Shown: piece after piece, positions 24,489 to 32,070 of the stretch
How the letters are laid out: each line of letters starts with the position of its first letter
Position numbering within the stretch: the first letter of the stretch is position 1
From: an uncultured Chloroflexota bacterium
Lineage (GTDB): Bacteria > Chloroflexota > Anaerolineae > UBA4142 > SHND01
Direction: 5' to 3'
NCBI GenBank assembly: GCA_937870825.1
Contig: CALMZO010000041.1
Coordinates: 1 to 33,397, forward strand
DNA: 33,397 nt
Made by a program: the position numbers and the translations under genes
The notes under the pieces: model-generated
What the model was told of the DNA's origin: nothing
Database searches by the model: none
What the model saw: the letters and a program-made list of their open reading frames with translations, nothing else

Positions 24489-25325
24489 TTAAATATCGGA
24501 ATGATAGACGCGTGCGGCTTGATGTCCGGTCAACCTGTTTAACACGCGCGCAAATTCTTGAGCATTGCCGCTGGTGTAAAACGTTTGTGTTGGGGAATTG
24601 GATTTTTGCGGCATGTGTTCTTGTACCACGCGCGCGGTTTGACGGGCGACGGCATTGCTCGGGTCGAGAATGGTCGCCCGTCCTTGCGTGATTTTTTCAA
24701 TCACTGGAATGAGGAAAGGATAATGGGTGCAGCCCAACGCGATTTCGTCCACGCCCGCGTCGAGCAATGGTTCAATCACGCGGCGCACACTCTCGTACGT
24801 TTCGTCTGAAGCAATCTCGCCGCGTTCGACGCGTTCGACCCAATCGGGCGGATATCCGGTTTGCACTTGAACCTCGCGCGCAAACTCGTCGCGCGTGTTC
24901 GCAAACAGTTCGCCGTCGAGAGTGCCTTGTGTTGCCAGCACCGCGATTTTTCCTGAACGCGTCGCGCTCGCGGCAGGTTTCACCGCGGGTTCCATTCCGA
25001 CAAAAAAAATGTCAGGAAACGACTCGCGCAAAAAATACAACGCGGCGGCGGACGCGGTGTTGCACGCGACGACAATGACGCGGCAATTTTGTTCGATTAA
25101 AAATTTTGCGATACGCGCAGACAAGGCGCGAATTTCTTGCGGGGGACGCGGACCGTAGGGACAATACTTTTGGTCGGCGAAATAAATCACGTCATGCGCG
25201 GGCAATTCGTTTGTGACCGCGCGCAAGACAGACAAGCCGCCAACGCCGGAATCATAAAGTCCAATTCGCCCCCTCTCCGTGTGGGAGAGGGGATTGGGGG
25301 GTGAGGGGTTAGGCTCGATTCGCAC
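24489..25325 (-). CDS. murI: Glutamate racemase, start region altered by a repeat
   Basis: It interconverts L- and D-glutamate for peptidoglycan. The family start RIGLYDSGVGGLSVL is clear, with catalytic Cys in VVACNTASAAAL and in LGCTHYPFLIPVI. There is no ATG, GTG or TTG just before RIGLYDSG. The nearest in-frame start I can find is the GTG at 25325, giving 278 residues with an N-terminal extension (EPNPSPPNPLSHTERG) encoded by a CCTCTCC/GGAGAGG repeat. GGAGAGG in that repeat lies about 7 bases before the ATT codon of R-IGLY, so initiation at a rare AUU codon is another possibility. The GTG overlaps the preceding gene's end. Confidence 0.85.
   Translation of the reverse strand: MRIEPNPSPPNPLSHTERGRIGLYDSGVGGLSVLRAVTNELPAHDVIYFADQKYCPYGPRPPQEIRALSARIAKFLIEQNCRVIVVACNTASAAALYFLRESFPDIFFVGMEPAVKPAASATRSGKIAVLATQGTLDGELFANTRDEFAREVQVQTGYPPDWVERVERGEIASDETYESVRRVIEPLLDAGVDEIALGCTHYPFLIPVIEKITQGRATILDPSNAVARQTARVVQEHMPQKSNSPTQTFYTSGNAQEFARVLNRLTGHQAARVYHSDI
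25267..25311. repeat. Dispersed-type G/C-rich repeat with small hairpin at the murI start
   Basis: The stretch CCCCCTCTCC GTGT GGGAGAGGGG forms a hairpin and continues into ATTGGGGGGTGAGGGG. It has the look of a genome-wide dispersed repeat (low-complexity G on one strand, C on the other) unlike the CGCG-rich codons around it. It contributes about 14 codons to the apparent murI N-terminus. No second copy is present in the window. Confidence 0.55.
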
Positions 25326-26058
25326 GAAATTCGCGCGCGCTTTCGACAAATGCTTCAAACAATCTCCCAAAGCGTTCGTCGTCTTCCAACAATTCGGGAT
25401 GCCACTGCACGCCGACGAGAAAGCGCTCGTCTTCGGACTCGACAGCTTCGACAATTCCATCGGGCGAACGCGCAATGACGCGCAAACCGGGCGCGACATT
25501 TTTCAACGCTTGGTGATGCAAGGAATTGACATCAATGGTAGGCACGCCCAGCCACTTGGCGACGCGCGAGTTCGGGTCAAATTCCACCGGATGCGCGCGC
25601 AAATTGTACGGGTCGCCGGAACGGTACGAATGATTTTGTTCCGTTTCCAATTGCGCGGGAATGTCTTGGTACAAACTGCCGCCCGCCGCGACGTTCAGCA
25701 TTTGGATACCGCGACAAATTCCGAAAATGGGATGTCCGTCCGCGAGCGCCCACCGCGTGACGCGCAATTCGGTTTCATCGCGCGCCGTGTCAATTTCGCC
25801 GCAGAACGCTTCCACATCTTCGCCAAATTCTTTGGGATGCACGTCCACGCCGCCGGCGAGCAGCAGCGCGTCAATGCGCGAATAAATCGCTTGCAGCGTT
25901 TCTTCGGAAAGATGCAGCGGAATCAAAATTGGCGCGCCGCCCGCGCGTTCAATGGCGTTCGAGTACGTCAACGGAATCCCCGAATAGCGAAAGCCGTTGT
26001 TGGTATCGACAACGGAACGCGCCGGAATTCCAATCACAGGTCGCGAATCATTCCTCAT
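25309..26058 (-). CDS. Class I glutamine amidotransferase-like gamma-glutamyl hydrolase (peptidase C26)
   Basis: The 249-residue protein has the C26 triad elements: nucleophile Cys in FGICRGIQMLN near residue 114, then VQWHPE near 220 with the His and Glu. The start RPVIGIPAR and DALLLAGGVDVHP match the PuuD-type gamma-glutamyl-GABA hydrolase group. It would cleave gamma-glutamyl amides in the cytoplasm. A ureohydrolase elsewhere in the window might suggest polyamine breakdown, but the other Puu enzymes are absent, so this is only a possibility. Confidence 0.87.
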   Translation of the reverse strand: MRNDSRPVIGIPARSVVDTNNGFRYSGIPLTYSNAIERAGGAPILIPLHLSEETLQAIYSRIDALLLAGGVDVHPKEFGEDVEAFCGEIDTARDETELRVTRWALADGHPIFGICRGIQMLNVAAGGSLYQDIPAQLETEQNHSYRSGDPYNLRAHPVEFDPNSRVAKWLGVPTIDVNSLHHQALKNVAPGLRVIARSPDGIVEAVESEDERFLVGVQWHPELLEDDERFGRLFEAFVESAREFRANRA

Positions 26059-26073
26059 TGCCCGTTTCGCCTC

Positions 26074-26132
26074 ATTCGCAAAAGTAACGCCACCATCCTT
26101 TGCCGCAGATTCGTGTCGCGACTTTTGCGAAT
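26074..26132. repeat. 12-bp inverted repeat between C26 and FAH genes
   Basis: ATTCGCAAAAGT at 26074-26085 is exactly complementary to 26121-26132 across a 35-base loop. It fills the 79-bp gap between the FAH-family gene and the amidotransferase gene. It has no poly-T tract and may be an RNA structure or another small repeat. Confidence 0.5.
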
Positions 26133-26137
26133 TCGAC

Positions 26138-27037
26138 TCAATCCTCCACAGGATTTATTAGTTTGCCGAGACTGCCAACCTCAATCTCTATAACGTCCCC
26201 GCGTTTCAAATACAACGGCGGTTTGCGCGCATCGCCAACGCCGTTCGGTGTGCCTGTTGCAATGACATCGCCCGGCTCGAGCGTGGTGCCTTGCGAGATA
26301 TACGCAATCAGGGTAGCAACATTGAAAATCATATCGCGCGTGTTGCCGTCCTGCAATCGTTCCTGGTTCAGGGTTGCGCGCACGGACAGATTCTGCACAT
26401 CGTCAATTTCATCGCGCGTGGTGATGCTCGGACCCATCGGACAAAAGGTGTCGAACGATTTGCCGCGCACCCATTGATTGCCATACTCGGCGCCTTTTTG
26501 AATATCGCGCGCGCTCACATCGTTGATGACCGTGTAACCGAAAACGTAATTCAACGCCTCGTCTGCCGAAACGCGGGCCGCGGCTCTGCCGATGACGACG
26601 CCGAGTTCTGCTTCATAGTCCACGCGTTGCGAGACATCAGGAATCACGTGAATCGTATCGTACGGTCCGGTGACCGACGACGAAAATTTTGCAAACAGAA
26701 TCGGCTTGGTCGGAATCGGCACGCCCGTTTCGCGCGCATGGTCAATATAGTTCAAGCCGATGCCGATGATTTTTCCCGGGCGCGGAATCGGAGCACACAA
26801 TTTTACCCGGTCGAGCGGGTACGTTACCTCACGCAGCTCTCTATCGCCCAACCATGCCAACGTTTCACGCGCCTGCGTCCACGCCGCAGGACCGGCGCGC
26901 AAAAAATCCATAACCGACGCGGCTTGAAAAAGGGAGACGCCGCGCGCGTCGTGCCCGTTGTTCAAATCAACGGCGCGTCCGTTGTGCAGCGCGCCCCAGT
27001 GCGTCTTGCCTTGAACTTGAAAGGTGATGATTCTCAT
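26138..27037 (-). CDS. Fumarylacetoacetate hydrolase (FAH) family protein
   Basis: The ATG at 27037 (MRIITFQVQGKTHWGAL) is chosen over an upstream one at 27073 inside repeat-like sequence; the product has 299 residues. GKIIGIGLNYIDHARE precedes the metal-site segment DYEAELGVVIGRAA (two Glu) and INDVSARDIQ (Asp). The C-terminal VIATGTPNGVG is characteristic. These Mg2+ or Mn2+ enzymes cleave C-C bonds or decarboxylate beta-keto acids, for example acylpyruvates, oxaloacetate or 2-oxo-hept-3-ene-dioate. The RidA gene upstream hints at amino acid or aromatic catabolism. The precise substrate is open. Confidence 0.9.
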   Translation of the reverse strand: MRIITFQVQGKTHWGALHNGRAVDLNNGHDARGVSLFQAASVMDFLRAGPAAWTQARETLAWLGDRELREVTYPLDRVKLCAPIPRPGKIIGIGLNYIDHARETGVPIPTKPILFAKFSSSVTGPYDTIHVIPDVSQRVDYEAELGVVIGRAAARVSADEALNYVFGYTVINDVSARDIQKGAEYGNQWVRGKSFDTFCPMGPSITTRDEIDDVQNLSVRATLNQERLQDGNTRDMIFNVATLIAYISQGTTLEPGDVIATGTPNGVGDARKPPLYLKRGDVIEIEVGSLGKLINPVED

Positions 27038-27039
27038 GT

Positions 27040-27112
27040 TGGCTGATGGCGAATCGCAGATAGCATAGTGCAAATGGCAAAGAGCTTTTGACTATCTGCC
27101 GTCTGCTAGTCC
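27040..27112. repeat. Degenerate heptamer-type spacer between FAH and RidA genes
   Basis: The spacer reads as degenerate 7-mers (GCGAATC GCAGATA GCATAGT GCAAATG GCAAAGA) followed by inverted TATCTGC CGTCTGC units. It directly precedes the FAH start and follows the RidA stop. Confidence 0.5.
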
Positions 27113-27486
27113 TTGACCGCGATACACGCAATCTCGATAAACGTGTGCATAAGCAATTGACAACCCACGGTGGCGCGCGCGGGATACGGTTCCTCAAAAT
27201 ACTTTTTGTAAATTTCGTTGTACTTGGCGAAATCGCCCAGGTCTGCGAGGTAGGTTGTAACGTGTACCACATCGCGCATCGAAAAACCTGCCGCGTCCAA
27301 AATTGCCTTGATATTTTCGAGCGTCAGTGTCGTTTGCTCTTCGATGGTACCAATTATAATTTTTCCCGTTTTCGGGTCAATCGGTCCTTGCCCCGCGACG
27401 TAAGCGGTGTTACCCGCGAGGATGGCTTGATTGTACGGTCCGACGGGATTCGGCGCGTTGGGGGTACGGATAACTTGTTTTGGCAT
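27106..27486 (-). CDS. RidA family protein (reactive imine deaminase)
   Basis: The long frame opens at 27615 inside a heptamer array. The ATG at 27486 (MPKQVIRTPNAPNPVGPYNQA) gives the usual 126 residues. Family marks are AYVAGQGPIDPKTGKII, TLENIKAILDAAGFSMRDVVHVTTYLAD, FEEPYPARATVGC and the C-terminal EIACIAV. The Arg in the PARA segment normally binds the substrate carboxylate. It hydrolyses enamine/imine intermediates such as 2-aminoacrylate to keto acids. No Shine-Dalgarno precedes the start. Confidence 0.92.
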   Translation of the reverse strand: MPKQVIRTPNAPNPVGPYNQAILAGNTAYVAGQGPIDPKTGKIIIGTIEEQTTLTLENIKAILDAAGFSMRDVVHVTTYLADLGDFAKYNEIYKKYFEEPYPARATVGCQLLMHTFIEIACIAVKD

Positions 27487-27553
27487 AATGGTGTATCGCA
27501 TATCGCAAAGCGCGGCTGGCAAATTGCGATGCGCGAATCTGACAACTGAATCC

Positions 27554-27595
27554 TGATTGCTGATTGATAACTGATAACTGATAACTGATAACTGC
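27554..27595. repeat. Six-unit heptamer array
   Basis: TGATTGC, TGATTGA, TAACTGA, TAACTGA, TAACTGA, TAACTGC occupy 27554-27595 in exact period 7, ending 4 bases before the stop codon of the DUF212 gene. It is the clearest array in the window and closely resembles STRR heptamers described in cyanobacteria. Confidence 0.92.
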
Positions 27596-27599
27596 GTTC

Positions 27600-28040
27600 T
27601 CAACGCGTCATCCAATAGTATGCCGTCACAATGCCAAGCAGCATTCCGACGATGACTTCGATGGGCGTGTGTCCCAGCAGCTCGCGCAATTTCGTGTCGG
27701 AAATCGGGTGACCTTCAAACAACTCTTGAATCATTTGATTCAAAATTTTGGCTTGAATCATTGCCGCGCGGCGAATGCCCGCCGCGTCGTACATGGTCAC
27801 GGCGGCGAACCACAACGCGAGCGCGAAAATTGTCGAACCGAAACCATCTTCAAGTCCGATCCCTGTCGCGAGAGAACTGACAGCTGCCGAGTGCGACGAA
27901 GGCATTCCGCCCATCGTCGTCAACGCGCGGAAATTGACCTTGCGCCGCCACACGAGGTCAATGATAAATTTTAGAATCTGCGCCATTGCCCAAGCGATGA
28001 TGGATGCCTGGAGCACGCGATTGCCGAGCAGCTCATTCAT
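27600..28040 (-). CDS. Divergent PAP2 family (DUF212) membrane protein
   Basis: The 146-residue protein has the DUF212 signature GGMPSSHSAAVSSLATGIG near residue 44 and DAAGIRRAAMIQAKILNQM near 85, with GHTPIEVIVGMLLGIV at the C-terminus. The PSSH motif corresponds to part of the acid phosphatase (PAP2) site, hence the family name. Four hydrophobic helices are visible. Function is unknown; a lipid phosphate or polyprenyl phosphate substrate is a common guess. It lies 14 bases after xseB and is probably in the same operon. Confidence 0.9.
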   Translation of the reverse strand: MNELLGNRVLQASIIAWAMAQILKFIIDLVWRRKVNFRALTTMGGMPSSHSAAVSSLATGIGLEDGFGSTIFALALWFAAVTMYDAAGIRRAAMIQAKILNQMIQELFEGHPISDTKLRELLGHTPIEVIVGMLLGIVTAYYWMTR

Positions 28041-28054
28041 TTTCGATTGCCGCG

Positions 28055-28312
28055 TTATTCCTCATCCTCGTCCAACATTTGCAGTTCGCCGTTTTCGTCC
28101 GCGTAGGTGGTGGCGTTCGGCGCGAGTTCTTGGATGCGCAGTTCTGCGCGGTCGAGCAGAGTCGTGCATTGTTTTGCCAACGCCATTCCGCGTTCGTACA
28201 GCGCGAGCGCCGCGTCGAGCGACACATTGCCCGCTTCTAATTTTTCAATGGTCTCTTCGAGTTCGCGATAGAGTTCCTCGAACGAACTGTCTTGGGATTG
28301 TTTTTTTGGCAT
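28055..28312 (-). CDS. xseB: Exodeoxyribonuclease VII small subunit
   Basis: The ATG at 28312 gives 85 residues (MPKKQSQDSSFEELYRELEETIEKLEAGNVSLDAALALYERGMAL...), the normal XseB length and sequence, with the two-helix hairpin that binds XseA. An acidic tail (MLDEDEE) ends it. A frame extending to 28372 lies in the xseA 3' end and is not used. xseB begins 16 bases after the xseA stop. Confidence 0.94.
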   Translation of the reverse strand: MPKKQSQDSSFEELYRELEETIEKLEAGNVSLDAALALYERGMALAKQCTTLLDRAELRIQELAPNATTYADENGELQMLDEDEE

Positions 28313-28328
28313 GAGCGAATAGAGACTG

Positions 28329-29531
28329 TTATTGGACACGCGCGCTAAACTCACCCTCGCGCACACGTACATTCACAACATCGTTCGCGTAAACTTGCGA
28401 TGCGTCGGTGACGACAGTGTTTTCCTTGCGCACAATCGCGTAGCCGCGTTCCAGTGTTGCCAAGGGATTCAGGGTGTTGAGCTGACGCGTCGCGCTGGCG
28501 AGCTGCGCGCGTTGAATTTCGATGCGCCGCTGCAAATGGCGCGTAGCACTGCGCGTCCACTCATCGAGCCGCTGTTTGCGATTCGCGATTTGGGCGCGCG
28601 GTGAGGCGCGGTGCAGGGCGTTCGTGGAATGAATTAAACTCTGTCGCGCTTGAATCGTGTGTTCGCGTATGGCGCGCTGCAAACGCTGCTCGGACAACAT
28701 CAAATTCGCGCGCAGCTCATTTTGGTCGGGCGTGCAAAATTGCGCGGCAGCGGTCGGCGTCGGCGCGCGCAAGTCCGCGCAAAAATCGGCAATCGTAAAA
28801 TCCGTTTCGTGTCCGACGCCGCAGATGACGGGAACCGCACACGCGCAAATCGCACGCGCGACGCGTTCGTCGTTGAACGCCCACAAATCTTCCATCGAGC
28901 CGCCGCCGCGCGCGAGAATGACGACATCGAGATTTGGAATTTGCTGGATGAGTTGCAATGCCGCGCAAATTTGTGATGGAGCGTCCGCGCCTTGTACGGC
29001 AGTGTTGACGAGAAAGACCTGGGGGATTGGATAACGGCGTTCGAGAATGTGACGAATGTCTTGAATCACCGCGCCCGAACGCGAGGTAACGATGCCGATG
29101 CGTTTTGGAAATTTCGGCAAAGGGCGTTTGCGCGCGTCGTCGAATAATCCTTCGTTCGATAATTTTTGTTTGAGTTTTTCAAATTCCTGCCACAACGCGC
29201 CCGTACCTAGCAGTTCCATTTTGTCAACGTACAGCTGCACTTCGCCGCGCGCATCATACACGGAAACGTGTCCGTGCGCGTTCACCGCTTCGCCCTCGCG
29301 CGGCAAACGCGGCAAGCGCGCGACTTGGCCTTTCCACATGACGCAGCGCATCGTCGCGTTTTCGTCTTGCAATGAAAAATAAAAATGCCCGGACGCGTAG
29401 CGATTCGCGTTGCAGACTTCACCTTGCACCCACACATCCGCCATCACGTCATCAGATTCGACAACCTGACGCAAATGGCGCGTGAGTTCGCTGACGCGCA
29501 GAACGGTGGACGAAAAGAGGGAGAATTGCAT
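28329..29531 (-). CDS. xseA: Exodeoxyribonuclease VII large subunit
   Basis: The 400-residue protein has an N-terminal OB fold (VSELTRHLRQVVESDD, then VWVQGEVCNANRYASGHFYFSLQDENATMRCVMW) and the catalytic core RIGIVTSRSGAVIQDI, LARGGGSMEDLWAFNDERVARAI and GVGHETDFTIADFCADLRAPTPTAAA. It degrades single-stranded DNA from either end, with XseB, to acid-soluble oligonucleotides. The C-terminal coiled coil that binds XseB is present. The ATG at 29531 lies next to a long palindrome that separates the gene from efp. Confidence 0.96.
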   Translation of the reverse strand: MQFSLFSSTVLRVSELTRHLRQVVESDDVMADVWVQGEVCNANRYASGHFYFSLQDENATMRCVMWKGQVARLPRLPREGEAVNAHGHVSVYDARGEVQLYVDKMELLGTGALWQEFEKLKQKLSNEGLFDDARKRPLPKFPKRIGIVTSRSGAVIQDIRHILERRYPIPQVFLVNTAVQGADAPSQICAALQLIQQIPNLDVVILARGGGSMEDLWAFNDERVARAICACAVPVICGVGHETDFTIADFCADLRAPTPTAAAQFCTPDQNELRANLMLSEQRLQRAIREHTIQARQSLIHSTNALHRASPRAQIANRKQRLDEWTRSATRHLQRRIEIQRAQLASATRQLNTLNPLATLERGYAIVRKENTVVTDASQVYANDVVNVRVREGEFSARVQ

Positions 29532-29538
29532 AAACGGC

Positions 29539-29609
29539 GTAGGGGCGAAGCATTGACAGACGCGACGGTGTATGTGACGCGCAAGTGAAGGTCAATGCTT
29601 CGCCCCTAC
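29539..29609. repeat. 19-bp perfect inverted repeat between efp and xseA
   Basis: GTAGGGGCGAAGCATTGAC (29539-29557) is matched exactly in reverse complement at 29591-29609, with a 33-base loop. It occupies most of the gap between the efp stop (29626) and the xseA start (29531). The sequence has the look of a dispersed REP-like palindrome. Confidence 0.85.
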
Positions 29610-29625
29610 ATGGCAAAGGCGGAAC

Positions 29626-30186
29626 TCAGACGCGCGTCAGATATTCACCGCTTTCAGTGTTCACGCGCACGGTATCGCCCGTGTTGACGAAAAAGGGTAC
29701 TTGGACAACCGCGCCGGTTTCGAGCGTGGCGGGTTTGCCGCCGCCCGACGCAGTATTGCCTTTGAACGACGGCGCGGTGTCGGTGACAACCAAATCAACG
29801 GTGGTCGGAAGTTCGACGTCGAGCGGTTCATCTTCATACACCAACAATTCAAGGTCAACGCCTTCTTTCAGCCACTTGGAATGTTCGCCCAATGCCTCTT
29901 CAGAAAGCATGATCTGGTCGAACGTCTCTTGGTCCATGAAAACATAGTGGTCGCCATCACGGTACGAATACTGCACTTTTTTCGTTTCGAGCCGCACATC
30001 TTGTACGCGTCCGCCCGATTGATAACTTTTTTGAACGTTCGCGCCCGTGCGTAAATTGCGCGCTTTGATATTGATCGTCGCGTTGCCGCGTCCCTGTTTG
30101 TTGTGCGAAAAATCGGTGACGACGAACAAATTGCCGTCGTCATCAATAAAGGTTGTGCCTTTGCGTAAATCTTGTACGCCAATCAT
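29626..30186 (-). CDS. efp: Translation elongation factor P
   Basis: The 186-residue protein has the three-domain EF-P layout and helps ribosomes through polyproline stretches. It starts MIGVQDLRKGTTFIDDDG. The domain I tip loop reads HNKQGRGNA with Arg33 at the position that is Lys (beta-lysylated) or Arg (rhamnosylated) elsewhere, and with Gln where Pro is usual. The C-terminus VNTGDTVRVNTESGEYLTRV is the family signature. GGAG lies 9 bases before the ATG and a good promoter is upstream. Which modification, if any, acts on the tip cannot be seen, as no earP, epmA or ymfI lies in the window. Confidence 0.95.
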   Translation of the reverse strand: MIGVQDLRKGTTFIDDDGNLFVVTDFSHNKQGRGNATINIKARNLRTGANVQKSYQSGGRVQDVRLETKKVQYSYRDGDHYVFMDQETFDQIMLSEEALGEHSKWLKEGVDLELLVYEDEPLDVELPTTVDLVVTDTAPSFKGNTASGGGKPATLETGAVVQVPFFVNTGDTVRVNTESGEYLTRV

Positions 30187-30266
30187 TTAGAAATACTCCG
30201 TGCGGTGTTGAGTTGATGCAAAATGTGTGGGTGACGCGTTGTGCTGCGCCACCCATGCAAGTGAAG

Positions 30267-30295
30267 ATTATAGCGCGGGGTATGGAAATGGTCAA
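30267..30295 (-). promoter_or_regulatory. Sigma-70-type promoter of efp
   Basis: On the - strand TTGACC (30295-30290) and TATAAT (30272-30267) are separated by exactly 17 bases. Transcription would start about 75 bases before the efp ATG. Confidence 0.75.
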
Positions 30296-30335
30296 AGGAA
30301 AGAGCGGCTGAGTGGGTTTCAGCCGCTCTTTCCTT
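30295..30335 (-). terminator. Strong hairpin terminator between an exported-protein gene and efp
   Basis: A perfect 17-bp stem (30295-30311 with 30319-30335) and 7-base loop follows the exported-protein gene on the - strand. The tail TTTGACC is a poor T tract, though the stem is very stable. Its foot overlaps the -35 box of the efp promoter. Confidence 0.7.
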
Positions 30336-30363
30336 CCCATCGTATTGTTATAAAATTGAGTAC

Positions 30364-30843
30364 TCAACAAGATTGACCGCTGTTCCAGTACCTATAGCAG
30401 GATCGTGCGCCGTGTGGATAAACAGACGTATAGTAGTAATTCCCTCCACTCCCAACCCCACGTGCATGAGACTGCGTGACAACGAAAGCATCATAGGTGC
30501 CGGAACTGATCTGTATTGTAGCAATATTCTGGCAGCTACCACAGCTCTTTGAGTCTTGCTCATCTATCGCCTGAAGATGCCACGCGCGGGCATGGGCTTT
30601 GAGATAATAGATACTCATTGTTGTGGTGGATTTGCCTGTTCCGTAGGAACCAGGACTCATTGGCCCGCCCGTAGTGATTGCAAAGAGTATATTTCCATAC
30701 CAATCCACATAATTGGGTCCTGTGGTCTCCGCTTTGGCATAACCTTGTCCGAGAACAATTCCTGTTGAGGCAGCAATGATCGCAATACAAAAGATGCGGA
30801 CCGCGAACTTCAAATGTCTCCTGAGAATGTGGTTAGTAAGCAT
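30364..30843 (-). CDS. Small exported protein of unknown function
   Basis: The 159-residue protein has a signal peptide: basic start MLTNHILRRHLK, hydrophobic core VRIFCIAIIAASTGIVLG and a likely AKA cleavage site near residue 38. The mature part is rich in Gly, Ser and Tyr and contains four Cys (KSCGSCQN, RSCYRYW and the terminal SGQSC), which may pair outside the cytoplasm. It begins 3 bases after the upstream gene's stop, so the two form an operon. Base composition is less CGCG-rich than the core genes, hinting at transfer. No family is recognised. Confidence 0.65.
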   Translation of the reverse strand: MLTNHILRRHLKFAVRIFCIAIIAASTGIVLGQGYAKAETTGPNYVDWYGNILFAITTGGPMSPGSYGTGKSTTTMSIYYLKAHARAWHLQAIDEQDSKSCGSCQNIATIQISSGTYDAFVVTQSHARGVGSGGNYYYTSVYPHGARSCYRYWNSGQSC

Positions 30844-30846
30844 TGG

Positions 30847-31578
30847 TTAGCGGGTTCCTTTCTGCTTCAGCTGTTCCTGATACTCGGCACGCATTTCATA
30901 TGCCCCTTTGATCCTCTCTTCCAGCCTTTGGAAAAATAGAGTGAGAGCTTCCGGCGTGTCGAGTTGTCCCTGCGCGGAGCTAAACGAACCTCTCCAAGGA
31001 GACTTGATACTATCGGGCTGCTGCGTGCTACCGCTAATCTGAACGTCAATCCAACCGAAATCCCTTAGGATTTTCAGGTCCTCTGGCTCGGCAAGAATAA
31101 AGGCTTGGACGAGGCGATATCCGGTTGCGCCCCTTTCTCTTTTGGTCTCTTCGGGGGCTTGAAAAGTCTTTACCCCAATGGCGGCGGCGAGTTCGTCGTC
31201 TGGCACACCAATTCCGACGACTGTAACGCCATCATCGAGTTGAGAGCGGAGCCAGATTGTGTCCGCGTCATCTCTGGCTTGTAACATCGTAGCATCAATG
31301 ATTAACGCGTCCAGAGGACGTTCACGCGCAGCTTGGCGCGCTGCCTGCCAAGAATTCACGTGTGCTACTTCATGTTCGTTGAACTTTGTGTCAATAATTG
31401 TGTTCGGTGGATTATCCTTGTTCGAGAGATAAACAATACGCGGATTTGTGGGCATTGTGTCGGATCGCGCTTCGGCTTGCCCCAAGAAAGGCAAATCGTG
31501 TGCAGAAATGGTGTACCCGGCGATCCCGCATATTAGAGCGACTAGCCCTGTGAAAAGATAAATAACGAATCTCCTCAT
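30847..31578 (-). CDS. Membrane-anchored or exported protein of unknown function
   Basis: The 243-residue protein begins MRRFVIYLFTGLVALICGIAGYTISA, an uncleaved signal anchor or signal peptide. The exterior part has a segment like a Rossmann or receiver-type strand pattern (LDALIIDATML, GVTVVGIGVPDDELAAAIGV) and a C-terminal helix rich in Glu and Lys. AGGAGG about 12 bases upstream supports the start. It leads a two-gene operon with the small Cys-containing exported protein, suggesting joint action at the envelope. I do not recognise the family. Confidence 0.65.
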   Translation of the reverse strand: MRRFVIYLFTGLVALICGIAGYTISAHDLPFLGQAEARSDTMPTNPRIVYLSNKDNPPNTIIDTKFNEHEVAHVNSWQAARQAARERPLDALIIDATMLQARDDADTIWLRSQLDDGVTVVGIGVPDDELAAAIGVKTFQAPEETKRERGATGYRLVQAFILAEPEDLKILRDFGWIDVQISGSTQQPDSIKSPWRGSFSSAQGQLDTPEALTLFFQRLEERIKGAYEMRAEYQEQLKQKGTR

Positions 31579-31694
31579 TGATATTTGACCCTCCTATTAC
31601 TGGACTGACGAAATTTTATTCGAGAGCAATCAATTTGTCATGAGGGAAACCCCCTATCTTTCGGACCTTTATTTGATCTTCCTTGCTTCGTTTT

Positions 31695-31880
31695 CTATTC
31701 TCGCAATATCAAGCAAATCAATTGTGATCTCGACTTTACTCTCAGTTTGCTATAGATTTCAGTCAGATGATTTTCTACCGTTTTCACAGCTATGCACAGT
31801 TTCTCTGCAATTTGCCGGTTACTCAAACCTTCTGCGACCAAGTTGGCTACCTCTTTTTCTCGGGATGTTAATTCCTCCAT
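31695..31880 (-). CDS. Stand-alone LuxR/GerE-type HTH protein (61 aa)
   Basis: Residues 3-60 are a complete GerE DNA-binding domain: LTSREKEVANLVAEGLSNRQIAEKLCIAVKTVENHLTEIYSKLRVKSRSQL. No receiver or sensor domain is attached, and the 190 bases upstream contain none in any frame. AAGGAG 8 bases before the ATG shows this is a real start, not a truncation point. It lies just upstream of the two-gene exported-protein operon on the same strand and may regulate it. Short GerE-only proteins such as GerE itself exist. A perfect palindrome ACTGTACAGT at 31973-31982 upstream could be an operator. Confidence 0.75.
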   Translation of the reverse strand: MEELTSREKEVANLVAEGLSNRQIAEKLCIAVKTVENHLTEIYSKLRVKSRSQLICLILRE

Positions 31881-32070
31881 TAATCGTCTCCTTGCTAACT
31901 TTTCAATGGTCCCGATGAGTATCGCCGATTTTAGTGATTTAGAAAATCCTCATTTTTTCCTCAATTTTGACTACTGTACAGTGAAAATTGCAGAATCGCC
32001 TTTTCGCTTGAAGTAGTGTCTTGCAATTGGATGATAAAGAGACGACGAATGTTCATTTTGCGTTCCCTGT

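Noticed and set aside
27554-27595. CRISPR-like array
   Set aside because: Units are 7 bases with no spacers, and no cas genes are present.
27487-27615. N-terminal extension of the RidA frame
   Set aside because: It is encoded by the TAACTGA array and overlaps the DUF212 stop; RidA proteins start at the ATG at 27486.
31640-31918. Plus-strand hydrophobic open frame opposite the GerE-only gene
   Set aside because: No ribosome-binding site; it is the antisense of a well-supported HTH domain.
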